NCBI GenBank assembly: GCA_018417955.1 | Contig: JACTVC010000004.1 | Location: 248,001 to 312,000 of the forward strand | Source: Laccaria trichodermophora | Taxonomy: Eukaryota > Basidiomycota > Agaricomycetes > Agaricales > Hydnangiaceae | DNA: 64,000 nucleotides | Direction: 5' to 3' | In this document: positions 1 through 11,186 of the stretch, one piece after another | Layout of the letters: every line of letters begins with the position of its first letter | How positions within the stretch are numbered: the stretch's first letter is position 1 | The notes under the pieces: generated by a model | The model's database searches: none | Told to the model about the DNA's origin: nothing | What the model saw: the letters and a program-made list of their open reading frames with translations, nothing else | Program-made: the position numbers and the translations under genes

Positions 1-348
1 TTCCAAAAATTATTTCCAGAGAGGAGAGGTGAGAGCTCAAGGATTGAATGAATGCCTCTATACTCCAATTCGAAGCTAGATAGGAGGAACTTGGAGAGAG
101 AATAAATCAGTACCACATCTCACAAGGAGATCTGGCATCCTCAATCGATATCGTTCCGTGTGGGGGCAATCGGAATCGGTTTGTGGGGTCGCGAGCTCGG
201 ATGCATGTGGCGCCGAAATTGTGGTGTAACAGGTGTTACATAATAGATACGTGACAGCTTGTCACATGGTCCTCGTGACTTTGAAATTCTTCCTTCGACA
301 ACACCCAAGCCTGACGAAACTTGAGGGTTCCTTTCTGGCACATTGCGC
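1..348. other. Upstream region of the MRS2-type gene
   Basis: No convincing coding sequence is seen here. Short open frames on the minus strand have no family resemblance. The stretch should hold the promoter and 5' UTR of the transporter gene that starts at 349, but I cannot point to a specific promoter element. Confidence 0.4.
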
Positions 349-2371
349 ATGCATAGAGCTTGCTGGAAACACTTCGCAAGTCATGTAAGGCCAGACCCTT
401 GCTCCCAGGCCAAGAAAATTGTCACAAATCAAGCTCATCTTGGTGTCGGCGGTGCAACCAAGCGCTGGATCTATACCTCCAATGTTCGACCACAGTACAC
501 CCCTCTACTTCCGTTTGGCGTGTCGAAACACTCGGGGAGGGGAGTTCGTCCATCCATCTACGCCAATAACCGACGAATATTCTGGCCTTCAAAATCTGCC
601 GCTGAATTCGATGATCTACCCGACAATCAAGAAGACGCGGCAAGGGCTACTATTCTCGACAAAGTGATGAAGGGACGACAGCCAACTGATCTTATGTTGC
701 GTTGTAAGTCCGCTCCGTAGTTGTGAACGACATTTATTGAAGTTCATTTCGTTAGGTACGGTGCTGGACTCTGAAGGTATTCGAATCGATGAACAGCAGA
801 CCACTTCATTCAGTTTGACGTAATTACGCACAGGCAACGTGAAAACAATTTCCGGTCAATTCAAGAAGTCCGAACTCTGCACAGAGCATCGGTTGAACGT
901 GTGTTATGTCTTCAATTGATGAACATACCAGCTAACGCATGCACCTTCTGTGACAGGCCCGTGACTTGCGTAAAATCGATTCGAGGGTCCCCAACCTTGT
1001 TCCCACAATCCTTGTAAGGAAGGAAGCCATTCTGGCATGTATTGCTGTTTCCTTTCATGTTACTCGATTCTGAGTACATTCTAGGTTAATATTCTTCACA
1101 TTCGAGCTCTGGTCAAGGCGGATGCTGTTGTTCTATTTGACACATACGGCAGCGCTGACTCAAGACTCCATTCTGTATTTTTATACCACCTAGAAGTGAG
1201 TAAATAACTCATCATGGCTTGGGCCGCACTCACCCCGTCGTCAGCATAATCTCAAAGGTACTGGATCACCTTATGAATTTCGGTATTCGACCTTTTGCAC
1301 TCTACAAGTCAGACAGACGCTCATTCACCTGCTGTTTTTAGAGCTATAGAATCGATTCTACTTTCGGTACTCAGCGCTTTAGAAGCTGAGATGGTTTTTA
1401 TTAGAAACCTCGTTGGTGGCCTTCTCGCAGAAATGGAAGATAACATCGACCACGATCGTTTCAAACGTCTTCTCCACTACTCTAGAAGATTAGCAAGTTT
1501 CAAAAACAGAGCCAAATTGGTACTATTCAGTTCCTCTGCCCTCCTTATCTGCATTCTCACGCACATCCGCAACCAGGTCGAGGAAGCTTTAGATGAAGTC
1601 CTCGCTCAAGGTAATGGACGCTCCACTCATAAGCAAAGACGGCATTAACGCTTGATCTTAACTCTAGATGAGGACATGAATGCGATGTATCTGAGTGATA
1701 AAAAGAACAACGTCAATCGTGAGCTTCACGATCACGAGGACCTTGAGGTTCTCCTGGAATCCTTCTCAAAACAAGTGGAAGAAATTGTAAATGAGGCCGA
1801 AAGTATCGAAGTTGGTGACCACTGTAGCCCATGTTACCGATGCTCACATTCCTCGGGTTAGAGTAATGTCCAGTCGACTCAAGAAATTGTCGAGCTCATA
1901 CTCGATGCCAATCGTAATGCTTTGCTCGCCCTCGATCTTAAGGTGGGTATCGTAGTGAGATCCTTCGTCACTCTACAACTAAAACTTCCAAGGTTTCAAT
2001 CGCAACGCTAGGGGTTGGTACAGGCGCTCTCATTGCCGGCTTGTTTGGCATGAATGTGAGTTAACCTAAACCTTGGATTTTTCGTCCTACTGACCTTCCC
2101 ATTCAGCTGACCAGCCATATAGAGCACCACGATTATGCATTTTATGCTATGACTGGAGTTTCGACAAGCTTGGCTATCATCGTTGCATGGGCTGGCTTCA
2201 GGACGTATGTTGTTGATTTATATCTGTCTGTGCAAGCCCCTAATTCCGAGCAATAGGCTTGCCAGGATACGAAAGGTGGGGCTCTCCAGCAACTACCCCC
2301 GCGCTGGGAAGTCACCCAAAGCCTGGCTCCCTTTACCCCTGCGTAAACGAAGTTTGGATGGATGGTCATGA
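349..2371 (+). CDS. MRS2: MRS2/LPE10-type mitochondrial magnesium transporter
   Basis: CorA-superfamily Mg2+ channel of the mitochondrial inner membrane. The joined exons read through the typical fungal Mrs2 core: CTVLDSEG, the ARDLRKIDSRVPN block, a long helical region (ESILLSVLSALEAEM, then DEDMNAMYLSDKK) and the signature GLFGMN at about 2031-2056, which ends the first membrane helix. A second membrane segment follows (YAFYAMTGVSTSLAIIVAW), then a basic C-terminus ending at the TGA at 2369-2371. The first in-frame ATG is at 349; the six bases before it in the same frame start with TTG and are not used. About ten introns of roughly 50-60 bp are needed, including 704-755, 777-833, 1196-1244, 1283-1341, 1520-1576 and 1611-1667. 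One, 1035-1084, needs a GC donor: the nearby GT choice leads straight into a stop. The N-terminus is basic and Ser/Arg-rich, consistent with a mitochondrial presequence. Confidence 0.93.
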
Positions 2372-4440
2372 TCACGAACTAATTTGCGATCCATGACTCC
2401 ACCCATTAAAGGACTCCTCCACACGAATCCTCGCGGGCTGCAATCAATGTCCCAACATGTCATGGTCCGAGTGAGGGGGATCGGAAGCATCGGGGGACTG
2501 GAGATCTTCGGAGTTGTTTTTACTCGGTTTGACCGATCCAATCCAACTGCAGTTCCGTACCAGTATGGGTTGAACCACTCTGTCTTCGTCCGCACCGATG
2601 AAAGCGAGACTCATTCCGGATCTTACTTTACGTCGGGTGACGATGTATGAAGCTCAATCTCATTTGTCACACTCATAGCAACCGTCAGCACCGTCATGTC
2701 ATCGTCAGACCGCAAGACTGTTCCTGAGCGGAGGCATCTGTCGCATGGTCTGCTCAGGGCTTTGTTATTATCATTTCATTTCCTCCAATAAAAGAAAACG
2801 TCCTCTGATTAGGTCAGGTGTTGATCAGTAACAATTGAGATCAGCTGACGCTATTTTGACGCATAGGAGCATTCATTCTCGTTCATTCTGATGTGAAAAT
2901 GAGGTATGCATTAAGGTGTGCACTGGGTTTACGATGGGCAAGTAAGTATCACCTTGGTGCATTTCAGTCCTTCATTTGATGCTTTCTTGAAAAGAGCACG
3001 GGCGTCTATACGTAGGAGGAATATGGTGCCACAAAGGTGGCATCACACGCGGTGTGGAGACGATAATTTTTGTCTGGCGTCTTTTGGCCGGTAAATGGTG
3101 CATTGTTCACTATACATCCGAGAAGATTCGACCTCGGATTCATCTCCGGCCTTATCGCCGTATGGAGGAAACAAGAATAAGACGAGTTGATTGATCATCG
3201 ATTATAGAGAAAGCCTGGCGTTCCACGCCTGATCAACGGGTCCTTTCGAAGAATACCGTCAATTCGCCAGATACTAGAATAAACATTACGCAGTGTTGCG
3301 TAATAAGGCACAGTCGAGAACGTATAGCCAGCGATCGATCGACAGGTTGTCATTCGAATCAGAGTCTTGAAAGTAGATGTGGAACATGACCGGGATTATA
3401 CGACGGAAAACGGCATTTTTTTTTCCCTTCCAGACAGTCTCCACCGTCACGCTTCATAATTAGCAAAGCACGTTCCTAACATCTTGTCAGGTGGCAAGCT
3501 ACGCAGATCCGAAATTACCTTGCAACTGACCAGGTACTCCTGATATTTCCGATCGAGATGAGACGCTTCGAGCTTCCTTTAACAGGGCTAGATATCAAGA
3601 ACACTCCAGTAATCTTCATATACTTCCATCCCATCAAGGAAAAGTCTGCATAGTCTGCCGAGGCTCAAGCTAAACCCGGATCGAGATGAATGGTTTGCGC
3701 CATTCGTTGAGAGGAAAGCATAATTTGCACGGAGACAGCCTTATGATCAAGGACACAATACTAGCGTGATCGTTTTCGGGAAGAAAGATATGGGGAAAAC
3801 CCCTCCTTCCGTGAACCGGGATCTCCTGGTGAGGGGAGAAAATCGCAATAGAAGGCTGGGCAGGTTCAGCTAGGAATAACCCAATGCGCTCTATCACATC
3901 ACATGGCTAGATCACAGGATATTGAACACTAAAAGCCTGCAGAATCCGTTGCGAGGTCGTGATCCCCGAAAAATATTGCTGTCGGAGGTAAGGTGCGCTG
4001 ATGCGCAACGATGCGTGTAAGTAGTACCGTAGCCTTGCCATAGCCAACAGAGCGCCCATCGCAAATTTCAAGGAGGCCAAGACAGTCAGAAGTTTGTACA
4101 GGCCTAACAGCTCCATTGAAAATTACTTGGAGAAGTCAATTTAAGACTGAAAATAATGGCTTGAGGTTCCGCGTGTCCTACAAGACCATTTGGTAGTGAT
4201 GGAGGATTCAGTCTCGGGCAAGTTGCTTGTCACAGTTCGACAGTCATCAGCTCGTTTCCCGATGATTTCAGCGACCAACGTGCGTCTTTCTTGGAGAAAG
4301 CAGGGGCACGAGGGATGGGATTGCGGAATGTCATCAGAACAATCTTGAAAGCCATGCAATCGTGACCGTGACGGAGCTGTGATTAAACTCACGTGACATC
4401 GTTACGGAACGCGCCTACTGTCATTGCACCTTGACATTAA
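2372..4440. other. Non-coding stretch, no gene recognised
   Basis: About 2 kb with many stops in all frames and only short open frames. One minus-strand frame (3907-4116) has a hydrophobic run but no recognisable family or partner exons. I see no RNA gene or transposon end here. Confidence 0.4.
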
Positions 4441-4447
4441 GTACAAG

Positions 4448-4910
4448 TACTTATGACGACGCCACAAGGAATTGTGCCGTCGTCATTGTTTTTCACGTCC
4501 AGTTCACCCAACTTCACCCTCCTCTCCCACCACCCTGCTCGATCTCAACAACCCCATGTCGGATTACTATCAAATCGCTGCCACACCACCACACCACCTT
4601 CCTGGTGACGACGCCGTCGCATGAAATTACGGTGGCGTCCTGTTCACTACCGATTCCTCTGATTTCGCCCCTCAGCGCTGACCCGCTCGATCTCAGCTAT
4701 TCTGGCTTATATTCCCACTAAACGTTAACTAAACGCTATCCACTACATCACACAACTTCCTCTATGACCACGCTGCAAATTTGTGCAGCGTTGTCATGGT
4801 GCTTCACCCGTGTTTTACCGGAAACCCACCACCCTTGATCGCCACCTAGCGCCCCCCACCTCACCTTGGAAAGGTTGGCCCAGATCTTGCGTGACTTTTG
4901 CGTATATCCT
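4448..4910 (+). repeat. Degenerate ~155-bp tandem repeat with internal hairpins
   Basis: Three related units begin near 4452, 4607 and 4762, a spacing of about 155 bp. Each starts with a short inverted repeat around ATGAC(G/C)ACGC that can fold on itself, and the first two also share a later block containing CGCTCGATCTCA-like sequence. The open frames over it are low-complexity Pro/Ser/Thr/His and are not supported as genes. Confidence 0.6.
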
Positions 4911-5534
4911 CCCCCACCACAGAATCTCGCGATTTTATACGGACTCTCGCCACCAAACTCGTTTCAACCCTAAATCCAACGACGTTTGATCGCCCCGCTG
5001 TTTAGCGGTTTTTCTTGGCTTTTCAATGCGTAGCAGCGAGCCGATCCGGAGACGGGTGGTGTAGGGGGTTTGCGGTGGGTCCGACTTCGAGTGCGAAGGT
5101 ATGCGAGGGAGGGAGACAGGGGAGTATAGGAACGTGGAAACAGGCGATGGCGGTACAAAGGGAGAAGGAGCAGGCAACGGAATAACGAGAACCCTGCAAC
5201 GGCAGATACAATTGGAATGAGATGTACGTCCTCACTAAGATATTTTTTCGGCGCTAATTCTCTGTAGGACGACTCTATGAACGACATACCAGTACCAAGC
5301 GCCTCAAGCTCTGCTACTCACTCCCTATCTGATCTTCCCTTCCCACCCAGTATGAAGAATCGAGGGAAAAATCAGAGGGGTTCGATCGCCAAGCATCGAA
5401 GAAAAGAAGTGTATATTTGATGAACCGAGATGGGCGCTACGTGCGTCTAGCCTCGTTTTGAGCGGGTTATCGGCGGAAGGGCTACGGAAGCCTGATTAAA
5501 AGTAAAAACCCATGCGTTTGCCTACAGTAACCAT
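4911..5534. other. Non-coding stretch
   Basis: Only overlapping, mutually exclusive Arg/Pro/Ser-rich open frames are seen on the minus strand, with no family resemblance. Nothing else is recognised. Confidence 0.35.
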
Positions 5535-5813
5535 TTACTCGCCTTGATCTAGCTTCAGTTTCAATGCACGGACATCTTTGTCCTTCGTCGAGCCGACAAG
5601 AGCGTCGACGGTCGATGCTTCACCCGACACAACATGGCTCTCGGATATGTTGTAGATGACAATGGTAACAGAACCAGGATTAGCCAACGTATCAATATAT
5701 TGACGTAGATCCTCTTCGGTGCAAGCAACGGCGGCCATAGCTCCAGGATTGAGTGGGTTACCATTCAAAAGCCCAGAACCCTCGCATATAAATTTAACGG
5801 CAAAGTGCACCAT
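5535..5813 (-). pseudogene. Orphan fragment of a polyketide synthase acyltransferase domain
   Basis: The 92-residue frame reads like the middle of a fungal type I PKS acyltransferase domain: NPLNPGAMAAVACTEEDL, then VTIVIYNISESHVVSGE, then VDALVGSTKDKDVRALKLK. Known AT domains continue after this point into a conserved His-containing block; here the frame stops after LDQGE. Nothing PKS-like is visible on either side (no ketosynthase, dehydratase or carrier domain). It is therefore read as a relic of a lost or relocated PKS gene. It lies about 200 bp downstream of the phosphotransferase-like gene on the same strand. Confidence 0.75.
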
Positions 5814-6010
5814 TAGCCACTACCTCTACTACAACGAAAATCCTTATGCGTGTATTATTCTTAATGATCTTCAAATCATTACTAATGCGTAGTACAATTT
5901 ACGGTATATACTGCACAATACTATCCAGTACTGGAAATATGGTGATATATTCTTCTTATTGTCTATTCGCATTTGAAGATAATTTTTAAAGAAAATAAGA
6001 AAAAAATCTC

Positions 6011-6979
6011 CTACTCGTTCACGATTGTATCTATTACACAACGAGAGTACCTCCTTTCAGAACTATTCGTTTTGGTCATTTGCGCTTCGATAAGCAAGGC
6101 TTTCCACAGTGTCCAGGCGCGTGCGCGCTTCCACGTATCTTCATCAAGAATGAGTGTATCGCGGAAAACCCTACGAGCATTTCCTTTGAAGAATGTCCAA
6201 TACATCGTTAGATCACAAGCGGGATCTCCCGCCGCAAGCATTCCAAAATCTATGACAGCAGTTAGTTCTTTAGATCCCTGATTCCCTCTAACTAGCAGGT
6301 TGTCTGTCTTTATATCTCCGTGAACCCATACCGGCTCTTTTGTCCATTTAGACCGAAGACCTTCTTCCCAAACGTGGGTCGCGTAGTCGGTATTAATCCT
6401 ATCCCTGAGTCTATTCAGCGCTTCGCGTGTTTCGTTGTCATAAACTAGTAACGAGCCTCCGCGATAAAAATTGTGAGGACCAGGGGGCAGACCGGCGGTG
6501 GTATCGATTTTCTGTAAGGCTATTAAGAATTTTGCGAGTGTTTTAGCCAATCGCTCTTGTTCAGAGATGGGCATCTGAACCGAGGATAAGGCATCTCCCT
6601 CCAACCAATGGTAGATAGACCATCGGTATGGATAGCCACATCCGGGCTCGCCCAAGCCTATAGGCTCCGGGACATTCAGCGGAAGAGAAGGTCTCAGTCT
6701 TGGGAGTAATAGCTGTTCTTTTTCTACCTGCGCCGCATATTCTCGCTTGCTTGGGAAACGTAAAAGTTTGTCTTCACCTAGACGATAAGTTTTATTATCG
6801 TGTCCTCCAGGTCTCACAGGTCGAATAGAGTCTCGCCACTGGTCGAATTGTTTTGTTACCAGGCGGTATGCGATTTTCTCGTCAACAATGTCAGTGTTGT
6901 TGTTATTGTTATCGTTGTGTCTTCGTCTTATTTTAGAACAAGATCTGATGGTATTACGACAGGGACGGGCAAAGAGCAT
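6011..6979 (-). CDS. Aminoglycoside phosphotransferase-family protein, bacterial-like
   Basis: A 322-residue intronless frame. It carries the APH/choline-kinase fold motifs: a nucleotide-binding N-lobe (RPVRPGGHDNKTYRLG, then YAAQVEKEQLLLPRL), the catalytic loop VWVHGDIKTDNLLV and the metal-binding AVIDFG, followed by GDPACDLTMYWTFF. The spacing and wording (PPGPHNFYRGG, VYDNETREALNRL) resemble bacterial APH-family enzymes of unassigned substrate much more than the fungal APH-like families. The longer upstream open frame (to 7306) runs through GC-rich repeat, so the ATG at 6979 is preferred. The extra N-terminus, about 40 residues before the bacterial-like start, is basic and Arg-rich with a run of Asn, and could be a mitochondrial targeting extension added after transfer. 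Horizontal transfer is an inference from sequence style and lack of introns. The substrate cannot be deduced. Confidence 0.85.
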   Translation of the reverse strand: MLFARPCRNTIRSCSKIRRRHNDNNNNNTDIVDEKIAYRLVTKQFDQWRDSIRPVRPGGHDNKTYRLGEDKLLRFPSKREYAAQVEKEQLLLPRLRPSLPLNVPEPIGLGEPGCGYPYRWSIYHWLEGDALSSVQMPISEQERLAKTLAKFLIALQKIDTTAGLPPGPHNFYRGGSLLVYDNETREALNRLRDRINTDYATHVWEEGLRSKWTKEPVWVHGDIKTDNLLVRGNQGSKELTAVIDFGMLAAGDPACDLTMYWTFFKGNARRVFRDTLILDEDTWKRARAWTLWKALLIEAQMTKTNSSERRYSRCVIDTIVNE

Positions 6980-7061
6980 TTTCAGATCACGGTGTGGCCC
7001 GATACTGATGTCCGTGTGATACTGAGTGGATTTTGAAGATACTGAAAAAGTTAGGGATGCA

Positions 7062-7625
7062 CTAGCCAAGCACGGTGGCACAATCAAGGGGGAGGACGGG
7101 GGGCGCGTTTTGGAGCAACTCTGGTAGAATAAAATAGTTAGTAATAAAACAAATGAAAAAAAAAGATGGAGGACGCACCTGCCAAGCACGAGGGCACGAT
7201 CGGGCACGGGAGAGCGGCGGACGAGCTCGGGACGGCGGTGAGCGGCGCGTTCGAGCGCACGATGGCGGTGGAGGGCTCGGGAGAGCGGGGGGGCTCGTTT
7301 GAGCACCAGAGGGCGGTGGGGGCACGTTCGAGTGCAGAGGGGTAGTTGGGGGCACGTTCGAGTGCGGAAGCGGCGGTCGAGGGCAGCGTTTGGGCACAGT
7401 GGTGGTTGGGGGCTCGTTGAAGCACGGGAGGGCGGTTGGGGGGGGGATGGGAAGGTTCGAGCGTGGGCGGGCTCTTGCTAGCTATCTCCAGTCGTAATTT
7501 ATCGTACGAGACTAGGTATATCTACCTATTGCAAGTTATCTACGTGTAACATTAGCGAAATGAGAGTAATGAATGAGTGTAGCACACTCACCTTCAGTCG
7601 TCGTTTATCGTAAATAGTCCTGTTT
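7062..7625 (+). repeat. GC-rich repeat block, copy 1
   Basis: The left part is a G-rich degenerate minisatellite built on GGGGGCACGTTCGAGTGC-like units. The right part (7486-7622) has CAGTCGTCGTTTATCGTA-like motifs and a block GAGAGTAATGAATGAGTG. The same arrangement recurs in the same orientation at 13140-13470. Proline- and arginine-rich open frames on the minus strand are by-products of the repeat. Confidence 0.75.
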
Positions 7626-8050
7626 TTACCGCGCCCTCCGAACCGCATCAGAAAATGCTTATGTAAAGTGCGGAGTTTAAAACCGGAACACCCTCATAAC
7701 TCTCGACGCGTTTAAAGTTTTTCAACACTGTCTGCCATCACAAATTTCGTTCACATTTCATTATGACCTCAACCTCAACGTATAGCAACATCTCAATTGT
7801 CAGATTTTTCAAGGAATTGCAACCAATCACTGAAATACCAGATTGAACTCCAGGGTTGACTGAGACTGGACCTGACCTAACTGCAGTTAGGGTTAATCCA
7901 TACTAGCTGATACCCATGTGTTTGCACAGGTCCTCCTTGATATTACTCATGATTAAGTAGTTGATTCGACAAATCAGAAGTGTTAATATATTATTTACAA
8001 ATGGTGGTTGAGGTTGAGGTAGAGGAGAAGGTGAAGATGGGGTATCTAAG
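7626..8050. other. Intergenic, nothing recognised
   Basis: Unique-looking sequence between the repeat block and the decayed gene to the right. No coding signal or repeat end is seen. Confidence 0.3.
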
Positions 8051-9844
8051 AATCTAAGAATCTTGCTTTCTTGATTGGGCTAAGAGTTGCCTGACTGAAA
8101 TCAAACTGAAGCCCTTTGTGCTTCAAGGAAGTCAATGTAGCTTCTGATAAAATTGAAATTATTTGGAAAGTAGTCAAAGAAAGAATAAAATAGACTTACC
8201 AGCATCAGCCACTTGATTGGGACCAACAGGCACAGCTGTCTTTCCCAAGATATTGACCTGCTCAACTTCAACCTCAAAAAATTGTGGGTTCCCATCATCC
8301 TTCTGGAGAACTCAGGAGAGAAATCCAGTAACAGCCACAATATGTCCAACTTGAAGCTTTGGCATTGTCATCCATCAAGGAGATGGTTTGATAACACAGC
8401 AGAGGGGGAGTGACAAATTTTTAAGGCCAGGCTTCAGGTTTTTATTGTAGTCCTTGTAGACATAGGTGTATTGCTCCAGGACAAGGTCAATTGTGACCAT
8501 GCCAGACTGTGTGTCAGAATGGACCATGGTAAGGTAGCCATATGCATGGATGATGAAATGGTTGCAGGCATGTTGTATCTGTGTGGGAATGAGCTGTAAA
8601 ATGGAATGAGTTATCTTATCTGATGAAAAAAGAAAGCCTTACTCACAGAAATGATGTCCCCTACCAAAGAGTAATCTTTGTTACTCAACTCCAGTGATGC
8701 AATGTTCAGAAAAATTTTGCCAGCAGAGTCAAGAAGCTTAATGCAGGTGAATATGCATTTTAGAAATAAGGAAAGGTAAAACTCACATTTGCAGTGATAA
8801 AGTACACATCAACATCATTGAAGATGAGGCCCTGGCTGTTGGGGTAGCACAGCAAGGCCAGTATACCCTTTTCAGACTTCTTGTTAGCATGCAAAGGTAT
8901 ACACTCAAAATATTTTATGTACCTTGTTCAGTTTGACCTCTATCAACAGTTTGTTGTTGTTGTTGTTGCCTTTCACACTTGTGCTGCAGGCATTGACCTA
9001 AAGAGTGGGCATTGGAGATCTGTGGCAATTCATTGATTGTTGGTGTTGATTGGCCCCTCTCTTGCTGTTGTTGCTGCCTTTCACACTGCATTAGGGGTCT
9101 GAGTGGCTTCATTTGTCATTGTTGTGGACATGGTGGTGTACTTTGACCTCTGTCAATGTTCTGTTGCTGTCATTGTAGCTTTTCACACTCATGCCACAAA
9201 TGCTGAGCTAAAGAGCAGGTGTTTGGAGTCTGGTTCACTTCACTTGTCATTGGAGTGGGCTGAACTGTTCCAATTGCCCTTTGCAACAAAGAAGAAATAA
9301 GAGTATAAGGAATCTAAGGCAGGAAAATTAGTTAGAAATTCAATAAAGATTGAGAACATACCTCAATCCCAAGGCTATGACCTCCTGCAGTTCCCTCAAC
9401 AGCAAGTCAGCCTGCCTGCAAATTTTCTCTACTCAGAAGGGTGCATACAGCCCAAGCTGTCCAGCAAACTGGCTATTCAGAGGTAGTTGCATCGTAGGTT
9501 CATTTTTGTCCAAGGGTTGGGGTGGCTGACAATGCCTGGGACTGCTTTGAATGTTGATCTGTCATGACTCTCGCACTGATGCTCTGGAAGACGTTCTTGC
9601 CCTTTCATCTGATATGGTCAGTGGTGTAGGTGTTTCTGATCTAGGATTGTGAATTTTGCAGCAGCAGGGGCTTCTGTCTCCAGCAATGTTCAAATTGCAA
9701 AGCACCATACAGGCTTCTTCTTGTTGCTGCTGGGGAGTGGAGAAAATGTGATTATGGGCAGACCTACAAAAAAAAACATTCAGCATCAGAAAGCAAAAGG
9801 TAGATTCAAAAGCCAAGCAAATACATTGGGAAAGGGAGGTTCTG
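8051..9844 (-). pseudogene. Decayed multi-exon gene of unknown function, Gln-rich
   Basis: Minus-strand exons can be joined by canonical introns. One exon reads GILALLCYPNSQGLIFNDV then DVYFITAN up to a donor near 8787. The next reads LLDSAGKIFLNIASLELSNK. The next contains HAYGYLTMVHSDTQSG and VTIDLVLEQYTYVYKD and ends in the stop near 8377. The upstream part contains degenerate Gln-rich units (CERQQQQQERGQS-like) and at least four TGA codons in frame, for example near 9145 and 9447, in contexts where CGA or another sense codon would fit. I do not recognise the family. The 5' end is cut by a solo LTR at 9845. It could be a degraded transposon gene. Confidence 0.5.
9840..9844 (+). other. Target-site duplication (left) of solo LTR
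   Basis: TTCTG lies directly before the LTR and again directly after it at 10164-10168. Confidence 0.85.
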
Positions 9845-10163
9845 TGTGAAGCGTTCACTCTGAACTTCTCACATAGCTGAAGCCAAGAGGGAAGGAGGAG
9901 GCAAGAATGGGTGGATCTGGGATCAACACCCATAAGTGAGCAATGAGCAGTTACAAGATACTCAGCTGGCCCAACATGATTATGCATACTGTAGGAAGTA
10001 CAGATATACAAAGCACTACATGTAGTGCAAGAGGATGGCAAGACTGCTGACAAGATGGTGGTTCAAGACAAAAGATCAATATATTATGTAAGATATCCAA
10101 ATCTAGCTATATACCACTGTTTGACTATGGCCTCTGGGCATTCCCTTCCAATCCTATATCACA
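9845..10163 (-). mobile_element. Solo LTR, 319 bp
   Basis: Begins TGTGAAGCG and ends ATATCACA on the plus strand (TG...CA ends), flanked by the 5-bp duplication TTCTG. It is the same length as the two LTRs at 60095 and 63653 and differs from them at about five positions, so it is older than that element. The strand is given by the polarity of the full element. It results from LTR-LTR recombination of a former insertion upstream of the decayed gene. The cysteine-containing open frame inside it is simply LTR sequence. Confidence 0.92.
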
Positions 10164-10773
10164 TTCTGGGGGTGTTCAAGGTGAGGGTAAGCTTTAGCAA
10201 GCCCACTCTCACAAAATGTGTGGCATCAGGGTCACCAGTCAGAACTTTGCAGAATCAAGATAGAATGTTTAGGCATGACTTTGACTTTCAAATCACTTCA
10301 TACTCTTTCTGAAACTATGACTTAGACTTATGAGCAAAGCAGAAAGGATTGAATCTAACCTTGAGCTGAGTCAATGAGAGTCTGATATCCAAGAAGCACA
10401 TGTGGAAAAGGTGATGCAAGCAAGAGGTAGAGATGGTCCTAGCCTGGAAGTCCTAGTACTCTCTCATGTTGTACACAGCAATGAACGGAAAATGCAAAGC
10501 TGCCAGTTTGTGGATGTGGTGAGTAAGTATTGTATCTCCCCCTTGTCTCACCAATGATTGTGGTTATGTAAGGTTTGTCTTCAGGGTTTGTCTCCATGAG
10601 AAAGATCAAAACACCACTTCCAATTGTTATAATAGATCAAAAGTAAAATAACTGGTTATTATGCAGTTAACTAACCATGGTTGTAACTGGCCCTGATATA
10701 CCCCTCCAAGACACACCTAGGAACGTGAAAAACACTAAAAGTTTGACTGAGTTATTGAAAATATCATCCAAAA
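10164..10773. other. Intergenic, no gene recognised
   Basis: AT-rich with short open frames only. It may hold further remains of the decayed gene interrupted by the solo LTR, but I could not join convincing exons. Confidence 0.3.
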
Positions 10774-10775
10774 TA

Positions 10776-11184
10776 CAGTCATCCACCTGCTAATGATACA
10801 CCCAAAATGAGAAATTAGCTTCAACAGATTTGAGCACAACCATTCTCTACAAAAACTACATGAAAATCTCAGATAAATTCCCTTCTATCACTGTACCAAA
10901 TTTCAGAATGTTTGACCCACATTTCACAAAGAAAATTTAAGATTATGGGTGTATCATTGAGGGGTGTGGCTGTATTTGGCTATTTCCAAAAAACAGTCCA
11001 TTTTGTATGCTCCACAGCTTTGCCAATTCTGCCCCACTTGCATCCAAATTATGTGCAGTGGTAGATATGAGTTTGTACTACTTATTACAACTTGTTTCAT
11101 AAAAATCGGTCTGGTATTGAGTGAGATATTAGTCAAAAGTGTATCAAATGGGGGTGGCATATCATTAAGGGGTGGATGACTGTA
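10776..11184. mobile_element. Tc1/mariner-like MITE, 409 bp
   Basis: Terminal inverted repeats start CAGTCATCCACC on both ends, continue imperfectly (…AATGATA…), and are flanked by TA on each side (10774-10775 and 11185-11186), the target duplication of Tc1/mariner elements. There is no transposase open frame, so it is non-autonomous. Confidence 0.8.
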
Positions 11185-11186
11185 GT

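Noticed and set aside
5300..5420. Possible tRNA because of a GGTTCGATC-like stretch
   Set aside because: The flanking bases do not form a T-stem and no acceptor stem or anticodon arm could be found.
7062..7425. Overlapping proline/arginine-rich frames on the minus strand
   Set aside because: They are produced by the GC-rich minisatellite in every frame and have no start, splice or family support. The phosphotransferase start was therefore placed at 6979, not 7306.
9562..10053. Cysteine-containing frame seen three times in the window, resembling a CxC-type zinc domain of a transposase
   Set aside because: The three copies are the 319-bp LTRs; two flank one element and the third is a solo LTR with its own target duplication.
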